Source of the DNA: Sphingomonas jejuensis
GTDB lineage: Bacteria; Pseudomonadota; Alphaproteobacteria; Sphingomonadales; Sphingomonadaceae
Direction of reading: 5' to 3'
DNA length: 64,000 nt
Assembly: GCF_011927695.1 (NCBI RefSeq)
Contig: NZ_JAATJE010000001.1
Span: forward strand, 62,001 to 126,000
The translations under genes were made by a program, and so were the position numbers. This document shows, piece after piece, positions 15,118-24,282 of the stretch. Position 1 is the stretch's first letter, and every line of letters begins with the position of its first letter. Below the pieces are notes generated by a model. The model was given only the letters and a program-made list of their open reading frames with translations, was not told the origin of the DNA and ran no database searches.

Positions 15118-16034
15118 TCCCCATCGCCGACAAGCCGCCCCAGGCAATCGCCATGGACCTGCCGAAGCTGGAAGAGCCGTCCCGACGCTGGCCCAAGCTG
15201 CTGCTGCACGTCATCACGGCGGCGATGGTGGTGGCGATCGCAACCAGCGTGAGCCGGTCGGACATCGAGACCTTCCTGGCCGCTGTCGCCGCGCAGCCGG
15301 CCTTTCTGGTCGTCCTCGCCGCGCTCTACTTCGCGCTGCCGATCGCCGACTGGATCATCTTCCGCCGGCTCTGGCGGCTGCCGGTCGCCGGCTTTCCCGT
15401 GCTGCTGCGCAAGCGCATCAGCAACGAGCTGCTGCTGGATTATTCGGGCGAGGCCTATTTCTACCTGTGGGCGCGGCAGCGTGCGAGCCTCACCAACGCG
15501 CCCTTCGGTGCCATCAAGGATGTGAACATCCAGTCGGCGCTGGCAGCGAACCTGGTCACCATGTTGCTGCTGCTGGTCGCCTATCCGTTCCTGACTCAGC
15601 TCAACATGGGTCGCTATGCTTCCGCATCGCTGTGGTCCGCGCTGTTGATCATGGCGATCACGCTGGGCGTGCTGTTGTTTCGGCGGCGCGTGTACAGCCT
15701 GACCCGGCGCGAGTTGGTCGAAATCCTCGGCATCCACCTTGCCCGTCTTGCCGTCACGACGACGCTTGCCGCGGTGCTGTGGCACCTGCTGGCCCCGGCG
15801 GCGCCGATCGGCCTTTGGCTGGCGCTGGCGGCTTTGCGGCTGCTGGTCACCCGGCTGCCGCTGATTCCGCAGAAGGAGGTTCTGTTCGCCTCCATCGCGG
15901 TGTTCATGCTCGGCCGGAACGCCGAAACGTCGGGATTGGTGGCGCTGACATCGGCATCGCTGCTGGCCATGCACCTGATCGTCGGTGCCGCGCTGGTCGT
16001 GGGTGCATTTTGGCCGGGGCGCGAGGCACGGTGA
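15114..16034 (+). CDS. Polytopic membrane protein, LPG-synthase-TM/flippase-like (tentative)
   Basis: A 306-residue integral membrane protein with about seven to eight TM helices. The segment N-E-L-L-L-D-Y-S-G-E-A-Y-F-Y-L-W is reminiscent of the P-x-R-x-G-E region in lysylphosphatidylglycerol-synthase TM domains and AglD-like flippases, but the match is loose. GTG at 15114 overlaps the GT2 stop (GTGA); ATG at 15153 is an alternative start. Lying between two glycosyltransferases, it may move or accept a lipid-linked sugar (inference). Confidence 0.7.
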   Translation: MIPIADKPPQAIAMDLPKLEEPSRRWPKLLLHVITAAMVVAIATSVSRSDIETFLAAVAAQPAFLVVLAALYFALPIADWIIFRRLWRLPVAGFPVLLRKRISNELLLDYSGEAYFYLWARQRASLTNAPFGAIKDVNIQSALAANLVTMLLLLVAYPFLTQLNMGRYASASLWSALLIMAITLGVLLFRRRVYSLTRRELVEILGIHLARLAVTTTLAAVLWHLLAPAAPIGLWLALAALRLLVTRLPLIPQKEVLFASIAVFMLGRNAETSGLVALTSASLLAMHLIVGAALVVGAFWPGREAR

Positions 16035-16558
16035 TGCGCGCGATCCTGCCCCTGCTGCTAGTCGCCGTTCCACTCTCTGCGACCGCTGCGCCCGTGCCGC
16101 CTCGCGAGGAGCGTGGCCGCGCCGATGCCGATTGTCGTCCCGGCGAGACGGGTCCGGGCTACCGGATTTCGGTGCGCGGGCTGAAGGACCGCACGGGACT
16201 GATGCGGCTGGAGCTATATCCCGCATCGCAAGAGGACTTCCTTGCGCCCGACCGGGTTCTGATAGCCGCCGACAAGCCGTTCCGGCGGGTCGTCACGGCC
16301 ATGCCGACGTCGGGCCCGGTGACGCTGTGCATCCGCGCGCCGGGGCCCGGCACCTGGGCGCTGGCCGTCCACCACGACCGCGACCGGGACGGGCGGTTCG
16401 GTTTTCTGCGCGACGGGGTCGGATTTCCGAACAATCCGCGCATCGGCCGCGCGAAGCCGGACGTGCGCGCTGTCGCCCTGCCGGTCGGCCGCGGCCTCGC
16501 TGAAACCGTGGTGATCATGAATTATCGCCGGGGCCTCGGCTTCGGTCCGATCGGCTGA
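16034..16558 (+). CDS. DUF2141 secreted protein
   Basis: A 174-residue protein with a signal peptide (L-P-L-L-L-V-A-V-P-L-S-A-T-A-A). The mature part has the DUF2141 beta fold: GLKDRTGLMRLELYP, then LCIRAPGPGTWALAVHHDRDRDGRFGFLRDG-like strand and turn (near residues 100-130), and F-P-N-N-P-R. The D-R-D-x-D-G-R-F stretch resembles a calcium-type loop. Function is unknown; the family often lies by glycosyltransferases in sphingomonads. ATG overlaps the previous stop (TGATG). Confidence 0.82.
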   Translation: MRAILPLLLVAVPLSATAAPVPPREERGRADADCRPGETGPGYRISVRGLKDRTGLMRLELYPASQEDFLAPDRVLIAADKPFRRVVTAMPTSGPVTLCIRAPGPGTWALAVHHDRDRDGRFGFLRDGVGFPNNPRIGRAKPDVRAVALPVGRGLAETVVIMNYRRGLGFGPIG

Positions 16559-16568
16559 CAGCCGCGCA

Positions 16569-17738
16569 ATGAAGATCGTCGACGTCTGCGAATTCTATTC
16601 GCCGCAAGGCAGCGGCGTGAAGGTCTACATCAAGGCGAAATTCGCCGCCGCGGCCGTCGCGGGGCACGAGGTGGTCGTCGTCGCGCCGAGCGATCGGAAC
16701 GAGGTCGTCCCGCAACCGGGCGGACGGCTGGTCCTCGTCAAGGCACCCGCCCTGCCGTTCGACAAGCGCTACAACATGTTTTGGGACGAGGCCGACGTCC
16801 ATGCGGTGCTCGACCGGGAGCAGGGTGATATCGTCGAGGCGTCGTCGCCGTGGATGGGCGCGAAGATCGTCGCCCGCTGGCAAGGGAACGCGGCCAAGGC
16901 GCTGTTCATGCACCATGATCCGCTGTCCGCCTGGGCTTACCGCTGGTTCGAGGGGATTGCGGACCGCGACCAGATCGACCGCGGGTTCGGCTGGTTCTGG
17001 CGATATCTGCGCTGGCTGGGCGAGCGGATCCCGACGGTGGTGTGTGCCGCGCCGAGCCTGACCGCCCGGCTGGCCGCCGGCGGGATCGGCGGCACCGTGA
17101 CGGTGCCGATGGGCGTGGATGCGGGCGTCTTCTCCCCTGATCTGCGCGACGAAGCGCTGCGCGCCGAGCTGCTTGCGCGCTGCGGCCTTCCTGCAGACGC
17201 GACGCTGCTGCTGGGGATCGGGCGGCACACAAATGAAAAGCGCTGGCCGACCGTCATCGATGCCGTAACATCGGTGGCCGCCCGGCGCCCGGTGGGGCTG
17301 GTGCTGATCGGAAGCGGGCACAAGCAGAAGAAGGTGCTCGCCCACATTGCGGACAACCCGCATGTCCAGCCGCTCGCCCCGATCATGGATCGCGCACGGC
17401 TTGCGACCGTGATGGCCAGCGGCGATGCGCTGATCCACGGGTCGGCTGCCGAAACCTTTGGTCTGGTCGCGTCGGAGGCGCTGGCGTCCGGCCTGCCGTT
17501 GATCCTGCCCGACCAGGGGGCGGTCGCCGACATCGCCCGGCCCGAGTTCGCGGAGCTGTACCGGACCGGCGATCCGCGCGATGCCGCCGCCGCCATCGAG
17601 CGGATGCTTGATCGTGACCAGCTGCAGCTGCGCGCGGCAACGCGGGCGGCAGCCGCGCGTGCGCGAACGCTGGACGACCATTTCGTAGATCTGTTCGCGA
17701 CGTACCAGGGTGTGCTCGACCGAAAGCGGGCAGCCTGA
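16569..17738 (+). CDS. Glycosyltransferase family 4 (GT-B fold)
   Basis: A 389-residue retaining-type glycosyltransferase. The N-terminal half opens with MKIVDVCEFYSPQGSGVKVY, the glycine-rich acceptor-side loop. The C-terminal half has G-I-G-R-H-T-N-E-K-R and the E-x7-E motif in A-E-T-F-G-L-V-A-S-E near residue 302, which contacts the nucleotide sugar. Ten bp separate it from the DUF2141 gene. With the GT2 enzyme it implies at least two sugar transfers in this locus. The sugar and acceptor cannot be read from the sequence. Confidence 0.88.
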   Translation: MKIVDVCEFYSPQGSGVKVYIKAKFAAAAVAGHEVVVVAPSDRNEVVPQPGGRLVLVKAPALPFDKRYNMFWDEADVHAVLDREQGDIVEASSPWMGAKIVARWQGNAAKALFMHHDPLSAWAYRWFEGIADRDQIDRGFGWFWRYLRWLGERIPTVVCAAPSLTARLAAGGIGGTVTVPMGVDAGVFSPDLRDEALRAELLARCGLPADATLLLGIGRHTNEKRWPTVIDAVTSVAARRPVGLVLIGSGHKQKKVLAHIADNPHVQPLAPIMDRARLATVMASGDALIHGSAAETFGLVASEALASGLPLILPDQGAVADIARPEFAELYRTGDPRDAAAAIERMLDRDQLQLRAATRAAAARARTLDDHFVDLFATYQGVLDRKRAA

Positions 17739-17863
17739 TGAACTGGCTGCTGGTCCGCCCCATCGAGCAGCTCCGCCGCCGGCTGGCGATGCGGCGGGCG
17801 CGCGCGCCCCTCTGGTACATGCTTCTGGTCTGGGCACAGCGAAACGTGCCGCGCGACCGATGA
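17738..17863 (+). CDS. 41-residue coupled small ORF
   Basis: A very short frame of 41 residues starting in the glycosyltransferase stop (TGATG) and ending in the start of the next membrane-protein gene (ATGA). The product is basic at its centre (Q-L-R-R-R-L-A-M-R-R-A-R-A) flanked by hydrophobic patches MNWLLV and PLWYMLLVW, so it may be a small membrane-associated peptide. Exact coupling on both sides supports real translation; it could instead serve only to relay ribosomes to the next gene. Confidence 0.5.
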   Translation: MNWLLVRPIEQLRRRLAMRRARAPLWYMLLVWAQRNVPRDR

Positions 17864-19488
17864 CGACCGCCACGGAGGAAGCGGGCTTGGCAGGGGCGCC
17901 GCCGCTGACCGGACCCTTGCTGTTCCTGATCACGGCGTTGCTCGGCTTCACCCTCCTGAAGGAGGGCACGGACCTGGTCGCCACGCAGGAGCCGCAGCTT
18001 GCCTTTGCCTGGGCGGCTGCGGTCGGCGCGCTGACGGCCGCCTTCCTTTGGGTCGATCCGCGCCCGCTGCCGCGGTTTGCGCTGCGGGCGCTCAGGGGAT
18101 CGGTGATCTTCCTCGCGCTCTACTTCGCGGTTGAGCCGTTTGCCGTGCCCTATGCCGCGTTGCCGCCCGACCATCCGGCGGTGGTGCTGCACCAGCTTGG
18201 CCGGCCGATCGGCATCGCGCTGGCGGTGATCGGCTGGTGGCGGCCGAGCGCGCTGTTCGGGTCGGCCATGCTCCTGTGGATGATGCGGGAGCTGCAGACC
18301 GAACTGACCGGCTTCTATTTCTCCACGCTCGACATCCGCAACGTGGCGGAGATTGTGGCCTTCTTGAGTATCGGGTTTACACTCATCGCGGGGGCAAGGC
18401 GGGTCGAGGGCGTCAGGAGGGCGCTTGCCGTCGACGACGCGCTGATCCAGACCGGAACCATGATGATGCTGGCGGCCGCGATCGGCGCGCATCTGGCGAA
18501 CTATTTCTGGTCCGGTCTTGCCAAGCTGGCGCTCGATGGCGGCTTTTTCAGCTGGCTGCTGGACAACAGGCTGTCCGACGGCATCCCCGCGGCGCTTGAA
18601 AAAGGAACACTGCCCTTTGCCGCATGGCCGTGGGCGGTGGAGGCGGTGCACGGCGCGCTGGTCTTCCTGTCGGTGCCGATCAACATCCTGTCGTGGACTG
18701 TGCAGATCCTGGCGGTGGTGGCGGTCTGGAAGCGCCGCTGGCTGATCCTGGCGACGATCGCCTTTGATGTGTTCCATGTCATCGTGTGGGCGACCCTCGG
18801 CCTGCTGTTCTGGAAGTGGATCGCGCTCAACATGATCGTGGTCGCAACGCTTGCCGCCGTGCGCGAGGACGAGTGGAACCGGGTGGTCAGGACCACGGCC
18901 GTGCTGTTCGTGATTGCAGGCATTGCGCTGTTCCGCGTGGCGACGCTGGCCTGGTACGAGACGCCGGGCTTTGCCTCGCCCTATTTCGTCGCCCGCATGG
19001 ACGATGGCAGCCTGCATCGCGTGCCGAACGCCTATTTTGGCTCGTCCTCCTACCAGGTGTCGCAGGGGCGGCTCTGGTATCCGGGAGGCTACGGCCACTT
19101 CAATCCGTCGATCTGGGGATCGGTGCTGAGCCACAAGGATGCAGTGGCCGGTCGCACCTGCACCGTGCCCGCGCGAAGCGAACCGGCGGCGGAGCAGTGG
19201 GGGCCGCGCCACCAGCTCGCGCTCTACATGCAGGCGCAGCACAAGCGCGTGCTGGCCCACGCCGACGACCGTGGCATCTGGCACTATTACCGCGTGCCGC
19301 ACCACCATGTGCCAAGCCCGTTAGTGGCCGACAGCTTCTACCCGCTGGATAAGCGGCGGATCGCATCCTACATGTTTGTCATGGACAGCGTCTGCCTCTC
19401 GCTCGATCAGGGCCGGCTAAAGCGGCAGGTGGTGAAGCGCAGCGTGCTGCCGCTTTATGACGCGCGGGCCGACCGGGTGCTGCAATGA
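17860..19488 (+). CDS. Large polytopic membrane protein, HTTM-like (tentative)
   Basis: A 542-residue protein with about ten TM helices in its first 360 residues and a soluble tail of about 175 residues that is rich in aromatics and His (HYYRVPHHHVPSP near 463). I do not recognise it with certainty. The direct pairing with a DCC-domain gene suggests the HTTM family, relatives of the vitamin K carboxylase membrane domain, but key carboxylase residues are not evident. ATG at 17860 overlaps the 41-codon ORF stop. The soluble tail presumably faces the periplasm. Confidence 0.6.
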   Translation: MTTATEEAGLAGAPPLTGPLLFLITALLGFTLLKEGTDLVATQEPQLAFAWAAAVGALTAAFLWVDPRPLPRFALRALRGSVIFLALYFAVEPFAVPYAALPPDHPAVVLHQLGRPIGIALAVIGWWRPSALFGSAMLLWMMRELQTELTGFYFSTLDIRNVAEIVAFLSIGFTLIAGARRVEGVRRALAVDDALIQTGTMMMLAAAIGAHLANYFWSGLAKLALDGGFFSWLLDNRLSDGIPAALEKGTLPFAAWPWAVEAVHGALVFLSVPINILSWTVQILAVVAVWKRRWLILATIAFDVFHVIVWATLGLLFWKWIALNMIVVATLAAVREDEWNRVVRTTAVLFVIAGIALFRVATLAWYETPGFASPYFVARMDDGSLHRVPNAYFGSSSYQVSQGRLWYPGGYGHFNPSIWGSVLSHKDAVAGRTCTVPARSEPAAEQWGPRHQLALYMQAQHKRVLAHADDRGIWHYYRVPHHHVPSPLVADSFYPLDKRRIASYMFVMDSVCLSLDQGRLKRQVVKRSVLPLYDARADRVLQ

Positions 19489-19874
19489 GCAACGACGGCA
19501 TCTGGATCGTCTATGACGGCGAGTGTCCGTTCTGCTCCGCCTATGTGAAGCTTGTCAGGCTGCGCGACGCGGTCGGCAAGGTCAGGCTGGTGGACGCCAG
19601 ATCGAGCGACGATCCCATCGTCGGTGAGATGCGCGCGCGCGGGTTCGACCTGAACCAGGGCATGGCGATGAAGATGGGTGACGAGTATCTGCACGGCGAC
19701 GCGGTGATCCATCGCCTCGCGCTGATGAGCGGTCCATCGGGCACGCTCAACCGGGTACAGGCCTGGGTGTTCCGGTCGCGCCGTCGCTCTGCCCTCCTTT
19801 ACCCCATCATGCGCGCAGGGCGGAACGCCACGCTGAAGCTGATGGGGCGGCGTCCCATTCCGGATCCGCGCTAA
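19485..19874 (+). CDS. DCC thiol-disulfide oxidoreductase family protein (DUF393)
   Basis: A 129-residue thioredoxin-like protein with the family hallmark Y-D-G-E-C-P-F-C at about residues 7-14 (a CxxC pair) and conserved downstream blocks R-L-R-D and GDAVIHRLALMSG. No signal peptide is visible, so it acts in the cytoplasm or on the inner face of the membrane. It overlaps the HTTM-like gene as ATGA, a pairing common for this family. It is the last gene of the seven-gene set. Confidence 0.88.
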   Translation: MSNDGIWIVYDGECPFCSAYVKLVRLRDAVGKVRLVDARSSDDPIVGEMRARGFDLNQGMAMKMGDEYLHGDAVIHRLALMSGPSGTLNRVQAWVFRSRRRSALLYPIMRAGRNATLKLMGRRPIPDPR

Positions 19875-19929
19875 GCCCCGATCCGCGCCGCCGTTTGCCG
19901 CAGCGAGCGCGCTCGGCTAGGCCGCGTTC

Positions 19930-20790
19930 ATGTCAACGACCTTCACCGTCGATAGCGCCACCAGCCGCGCCACGCCCACGCCGCTGCCGATGAAGCGCGT
20001 GACGGTGCCGGCGGTCAGGGCACGAAAGGGCGGCGAGCCGCTGGTGATGCTGACCGCCTATACGGTTCGGACGGCCCAGCTGCTCGACCCGCACTGCGAC
20101 ATGCTGCTGGTGGGCGACAGCCTGGGGCAGGTGATCTACGGCCTGCCATCCACGCTGCCCGTCAGCCTGGAGATGATGGCAGCGCACGGCGCGGCGGTGG
20201 TGCGTGGCAGCCACCATGCCCTGGTGGTCATCGACATGCCGTTCGGCAGCTATGAACGATCGCCCGAACAGGCATTCGACAGCGCGGCCCGTCTGCTGAA
20301 GGAGACGGGTGCCGCGGCGGTGAAGCTGGAGGGCGGGGTCGCGATGGCGCCGACCGTCGCGTTCCTGTCGGCGCGGGGGATTCCGGTGATGGGGCATGTC
20401 GGGCTGACGCCGCAGGCGGTGAACCAGCTTGGCGGACACCGGGTCCAGGGGCGCGGCGATGCCGCCGCCGCCCGCGTCACGGCCGATGCCCGCTCGATCG
20501 CTGAGGCAGGCGCCTTTGCTCTCGTGATCGAGGGGGTGGTCGAGCCGCTGGCCCGAACGCTGACGGGCGAGGTCGCCTGCCCGACGATCGGCATCGGGGC
20601 GTCGGCGGCATGTGACGGTCAGGTGCTGGTGGCCGAGGACATGCTGGGTCTGTTCGAGCGCACACCCCGCTTCGTGCGGCGATATGGCCGGATGGCGGAG
20701 GAGATCGGCGAGGCTGCCGCCGCCTATGCCGCCGATGTTCGCTCCAGGGCCTTTCCGGGCGAGGCCGAAATCTATCCCGCGGGCGATTGA
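19930..20790 (+). CDS. panB: Ketopantoate hydroxymethyltransferase
   Basis: First committed step of pantothenate synthesis: transfers hydroxymethyl from methylene-THF to 2-ketoisovalerate. The 286-residue length and blocks are diagnostic: [49 protein letters not shown] and [18 protein letters not shown] with D-M-L-G-L. Metal-binding Asp residues are in the V-G-D-S and I-D-M-P segments. It stands alone, with 55 bp before it and 80 bp after; no panC is in the window. Confidence 0.97.
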   Translation: MSTTFTVDSATSRATPTPLPMKRVTVPAVRARKGGEPLVMLTAYTVRTAQLLDPHCDMLLVGDSLGQVIYGLPSTLPVSLEMMAAHGAAVVRGSHHALVVIDMPFGSYERSPEQAFDSAARLLKETGAAAVKLEGGVAMAPTVAFLSARGIPVMGHVGLTPQAVNQLGGHRVQGRGDAAAARVTADARSIAEAGAFALVIEGVVEPLARTLTGEVACPTIGIGASAACDGQVLVAEDMLGLFERTPRFVRRYGRMAEEIGEAAAAYAADVRSRAFPGEAEIYPAGD

Positions 20791-20870
20791 TCCGCCCTGC
20801 CACCGCCACCTTTCACCGTTAGCCGCCGGCCGCTAAGGTCCCGCGCGCTTTTCCCACCGGAGTTCCTCAT

Positions 20871-21599
20871 TTGGCCCTGACGCCGCAGAATAACGAAGCC
20901 TTTCTCCGTGAAGTCGACGAGGAGCTTCGGCGCGACAACGTCACCAACTTCTGGCGGCGCTATGGCCTGCTGGTGGCGGCAGCCGTCGTGCTGGGCTTGG
21001 CCGCGCTGGCCGGCTGGATGATCTGGCAGCAGCGCCAGGCCGCCGCGGCCGGCCGCGAGGGCGAGGCGCTTGCCCAGGCGATCGACAGCCTGTCCAAGAA
21101 CAACGCGGCAGGCGCCCGCGCGTCGCTCGACGCGCTCGCCACGTCGGAGACGCCGGGGTATCGGGCGGTCGCGAAGCTGGCGCAGGCCGATGTGGCGCTG
21201 CAGTCGGGCAATCGCGCAGGCGCCGCGCAAATCTACCAGTCGGTCGCCACCGATGCGGGCATCGGCCAGCCGTTTCGCGACGTGGCGCTGGTTCGCGCAA
21301 CCGCAGCCGAGTTCGATCGGCTGCCGCCCGCCACCGTGATCCAGCGCCTGCGGCCCTTGGCGCAGCCTGGCAATCCCTGGTTCGGGAGCGCGGGCGAGAT
21401 GGTGGCGATGGCCGAGCTTGCGCAAGGCAATGGCGCAGCCGCAGCGCGGCTGTTCACGGCGATCGCCAACGACGCGGCGGTGCCGCAGTCGATCCGTTCA
21501 CGCGCCGTGCAGATGGCGGCCGTAGTGGATGCGGGAGGCCAAGCGCCCGCCGCCGCGGCGCCGACGCCGGCCGCCGCCCCCCAGGAGACCGCACGATGA
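20871..21599 (+). CDS. YfgM-like TPR membrane-anchored protein
   Basis: A 242-residue protein with one TM helix near residues 27-47 and a periplasmic part of TPR-like helices rich in Ala, ending in an Ala/Pro tail. Position directly before bamB and der matches yfgM of enterobacteria, an ancillary partner of the SecYEG translocon. I use the TTG at 20871 with CCGGAG about 8 bp upstream, since no earlier ATG gives this N-terminus (ALTPQNNEAFLREVDEELR). It overlaps bamB by 4 bp. Confidence 0.82.
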   Translation: MALTPQNNEAFLREVDEELRRDNVTNFWRRYGLLVAAAVVLGLAALAGWMIWQQRQAAAAGREGEALAQAIDSLSKNNAAGARASLDALATSETPGYRAVAKLAQADVALQSGNRAGAAQIYQSVATDAGIGQPFRDVALVRATAAEFDRLPPATVIQRLRPLAQPGNPWFGSAGEMVAMAELAQGNGAAAARLFTAIANDAAVPQSIRSRAVQMAAVVDAGGQAPAAAAPTPAAAPQETAR

Positions 21600-22939
21600 C
21601 CCCCGGCCGCATCAACCGCCTTGTCGCGACGCCCCTGTTGCTGGCCGCGCTGGTGGCGTTGCCCGCCTGTGGCATCTTCCGGTCCGGCAATTCCGGGCCG
21701 AAGACGCCGGTGGTGGGCGAACGCGTGCCCGTGCTGACGTCCGACAACAGCGCGGAGGTTGACCCGACACTCGCAAGCGTGGCGGTGTCGGTGCCGGCGC
21801 CCGTCCAGAACAACAGCTGGACCCAATCGGGCGGCAATGCCGCCAAGTCGATGGGCCACCTCGCACTGGGCGCGACACCGACGCAGGTGTGGACGGCGAC
21901 CATCGCGGGCACGTCGAACCGCGCGCGGCTGGCAGCGTCGCCGGTGGTGGCGAACGGGCGCGTCTACGTCATCGACAGCGAGGCACGCATCCATGCCTTC
22001 GATGCGGCGACGGGCGCGACCGTCTGGACCACCGTGCTGGGCGCGGATGGAAACACGCGGTCGCTGTTCGGCGGCGGCGTGAGCGTGGAGGGCGATCGTC
22101 TTTACGCCACCAACGGTGTCGGCGATGCGGCCGCGCTCAACATCGCGGACGGCAGCGTCATCTGGAAGGTGCGACCGGGTGGCCCGCTGCGCGGCGCGCC
22201 GACGCTGTCCAACGGCAATGCCTATGTCATCACGCAGGACAACCAGTTGTTCGCGCTGTCGCAGGCGGACGGCAGCGTCGTGTGGACCGAAGCCGGCACG
22301 ATCGGCGTGGCCGGCGTGTTCGGGGTTGCTGCCCCCGCGGCAGCGCAGGGATCGGTCGTCGCGGGCTTCTCGTCGGGCGACCTCAATGCCTATCGCTACG
22401 AGAACGGTCGCGTGCTGTGGCAGGACGAATTGGCGCGCACGGGCATCTCCTCGACCGCGGTGGCGACGTTGAGTGACATCAACGCCGATCCGGTGATCGA
22501 CCAGGGCCGGGTCTATGCCATCGGCGCGGGCGGCCGGATGGTCGCGCTGGAACTGACCACGGGCCAGCGGCTGTGGGAGCTGAACGTCGGCGGCATCTCC
22601 ACCCCGTGGATCGCGGGCGAGTGGCTGTTCGTCGTGACCGATGAAGGCAAGCTGCTGTGCGTTGCGCGCTCGACCGGTCGCATCCGCTGGCTGACGCAGC
22701 TGCGGCGGTACCGCGACGATCGCCAGTCTCGCGGGCCCGTGAGCTGGACGGGCCCGGTGCTGGCGGGCGGCCGCCTGATCCTGGCGTCGAGCGAGGGGCA
22801 GATCGTCTATGCCGACCCGGTCACGGGAGCGGTTCAGGCCACGCAGGAGCACCGTGTGCCCATCCAGCTGTCCCCGGTCGTGGCGGACAACACGCTCTAC
22901 CTGCTCGACAGCGATGGCCGGCTGAGCGCTTGGCGCTGA
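21596..22939 (+). CDS. bamB: Outer-membrane assembly lipoprotein BamB
   Basis: Beta-propeller lipoprotein of the BAM complex, which inserts beta-barrels into the outer membrane. The 447 residues begin with a lipoprotein signal (lipobox L-P-A-C, Cys25). PQQ-like repeats follow, recognisable as VYVIDSEARIHAFDAATGATVW, ADGSVIWK, QADGSVVWT, TTGQRLWEL and STGRIRWLTQL. The end reads LYLLDSDGRLSAWR. Start overlaps the upstream gene (ATGA) and der starts in its stop (TGATG), fixing the operon. Confidence 0.94.
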   Translation: MTPGRINRLVATPLLLAALVALPACGIFRSGNSGPKTPVVGERVPVLTSDNSAEVDPTLASVAVSVPAPVQNNSWTQSGGNAAKSMGHLALGATPTQVWTATIAGTSNRARLAASPVVANGRVYVIDSEARIHAFDAATGATVWTTVLGADGNTRSLFGGGVSVEGDRLYATNGVGDAAALNIADGSVIWKVRPGGPLRGAPTLSNGNAYVITQDNQLFALSQADGSVVWTEAGTIGVAGVFGVAAPAAAQGSVVAGFSSGDLNAYRYENGRVLWQDELARTGISSTAVATLSDINADPVIDQGRVYAIGAGGRMVALELTTGQRLWELNVGGISTPWIAGEWLFVVTDEGKLLCVARSTGRIRWLTQLRRYRDDRQSRGPVSWTGPVLAGGRLILASSEGQIVYADPVTGAVQATQEHRVPIQLSPVVADNTLYLLDSDGRLSAWR

Positions 22940-24282
22940 TGGAAACGCCCGTCGTCGCCATTGTCGGCCGACCCAATGTCGGCAAGTCAACGCTGTTCAA
23001 CCGGCTGGTGGGCAAGCGCCTGGCGCTGGTCGACGATCGGCCCGGGGTGACCCGCGACCGGCGCGAGGGGGATGCATCGCTGTTGGGCCTCGATTTCCGC
23101 GTCGTCGACACGGCCGGGTACGAGGAAGACGATCCGCAGACGCTGCCCGGCCGCATGCGCCAGCAGACGGAAGCGGCCGTGGCCGGCGCGGACGTGGCGC
23201 TGTTCATGGTGGACGCACGCGCGGGCATCCTTCCGCTGGACGAGGAAATCTCCCGCTGGCTGCGCGCGGGCGACACCCCCGTGGTGCTGGTCGCCAACAA
23301 GGCGGAAGGTCGCGCGGGGGAGCAGGGGCTGCTCGAGGCGCTCGCCCTGGGCTTTGGCGATGCGGTGGCATTGTCGGCGGAGCATGGCGAAGGCGTGGCC
23401 GACCTGTTCCAGGCGCTCCGCCCGCATCTGGAGCGGCCGGAGGGCGACGAGGCAGACGAGACGCGGGCCGAGGACGGCCCGCTGAAGATCGCGATTGTCG
23501 GTCGGCCGAACGCCGGCAAGTCGACGCTGGTCAACCGGATCATCGGCGAGGACCGGATGATCACCGGACCCGAAGCCGGGATCACGCGCGATTCGATCGC
23601 GATCGAGTGGTCCTGGGAAGGGCGCCCGGTCCGCCTGATCGACACCGCCGGCATGCGCAAGCGCGCCAACATCACCGACAAGCTGGAAAAGCTGTCGGTG
23701 TCGGACGCGATGCGCGCGGTGGATTTCGCCGAGGTGGTGGTGCTGCTGCTGGACGCCACGCGCGGCCTGGAGGCGCAGGACCTGAAGATCGCCGACCATG
23801 TTCTTCAGGAGGGCCGCGCGCTCATCGTGGCGCTGAACAAATGGGACGTGGCGGAGAACGCGTCCGCCCTGTTCAATGGCGTGCGTGCAGCGCTGGACGA
23901 AGGACTGGCACAGGCGCGCGGGCTGCCGCTGCTGACCGTGTCGGCAGCGACGGGCAAGGGCATCGACACGCTGATGAAGGTCGGCTTCGAGGTGCGCGAC
24001 GCCTGGTCGAAGCGTGTGCCGACCGGGCAGCTCAACCGCTGGTTCGAAGGCGCTTTGGAGCGCAACCCGCCGCCGGCGCCGGGAGGCAAGCGCATCAAGC
24101 CGCGCTATGTGACGCAGAACAACACGCGGCCGCCAAGCTTCGTGATGTTCGGCACGCGGGTGGACCAGCTGCCCGAAAGCTATCGCCGCTATCTCGTCAA
24201 CGGGATCCGCAAGGAACTTGGTTTCGGCACGGTGCCGGTGCGTTTCGTGATGCGGGCGCCGAAGAACCCGTTCGATCCGTGA
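22939..24282 (+). CDS. der: Ribosome-assembly GTPase Der (EngA)
   Basis: Double-domain GTPase needed for 50S subunit maturation. In 447 residues there are two G domains: GRPNVGKST with DTAGYEED and N-K-A-E, then GRPNAGKST with DTAGMRKR and N-K-W-D, followed by a KH-like domain with QNNTRPPSFVMF. The length is normal. Start at 22939 overlaps the bamB stop; a longer frame upstream belongs to bamB DNA and is not part of the protein. Confidence 0.97.
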   Translation: METPVVAIVGRPNVGKSTLFNRLVGKRLALVDDRPGVTRDRREGDASLLGLDFRVVDTAGYEEDDPQTLPGRMRQQTEAAVAGADVALFMVDARAGILPLDEEISRWLRAGDTPVVLVANKAEGRAGEQGLLEALALGFGDAVALSAEHGEGVADLFQALRPHLERPEGDEADETRAEDGPLKIAIVGRPNAGKSTLVNRIIGEDRMITGPEAGITRDSIAIEWSWEGRPVRLIDTAGMRKRANITDKLEKLSVSDAMRAVDFAEVVVLLLDATRGLEAQDLKIADHVLQEGRALIVALNKWDVAENASALFNGVRAALDEGLAQARGLPLLTVSAATGKGIDTLMKVGFEVRDAWSKRVPTGQLNRWFEGALERNPPPAPGGKRIKPRYVTQNNTRPPSFVMFGTRVDQLPESYRRYLVNGIRKELGFGTVPVRFVMRAPKNPFDP

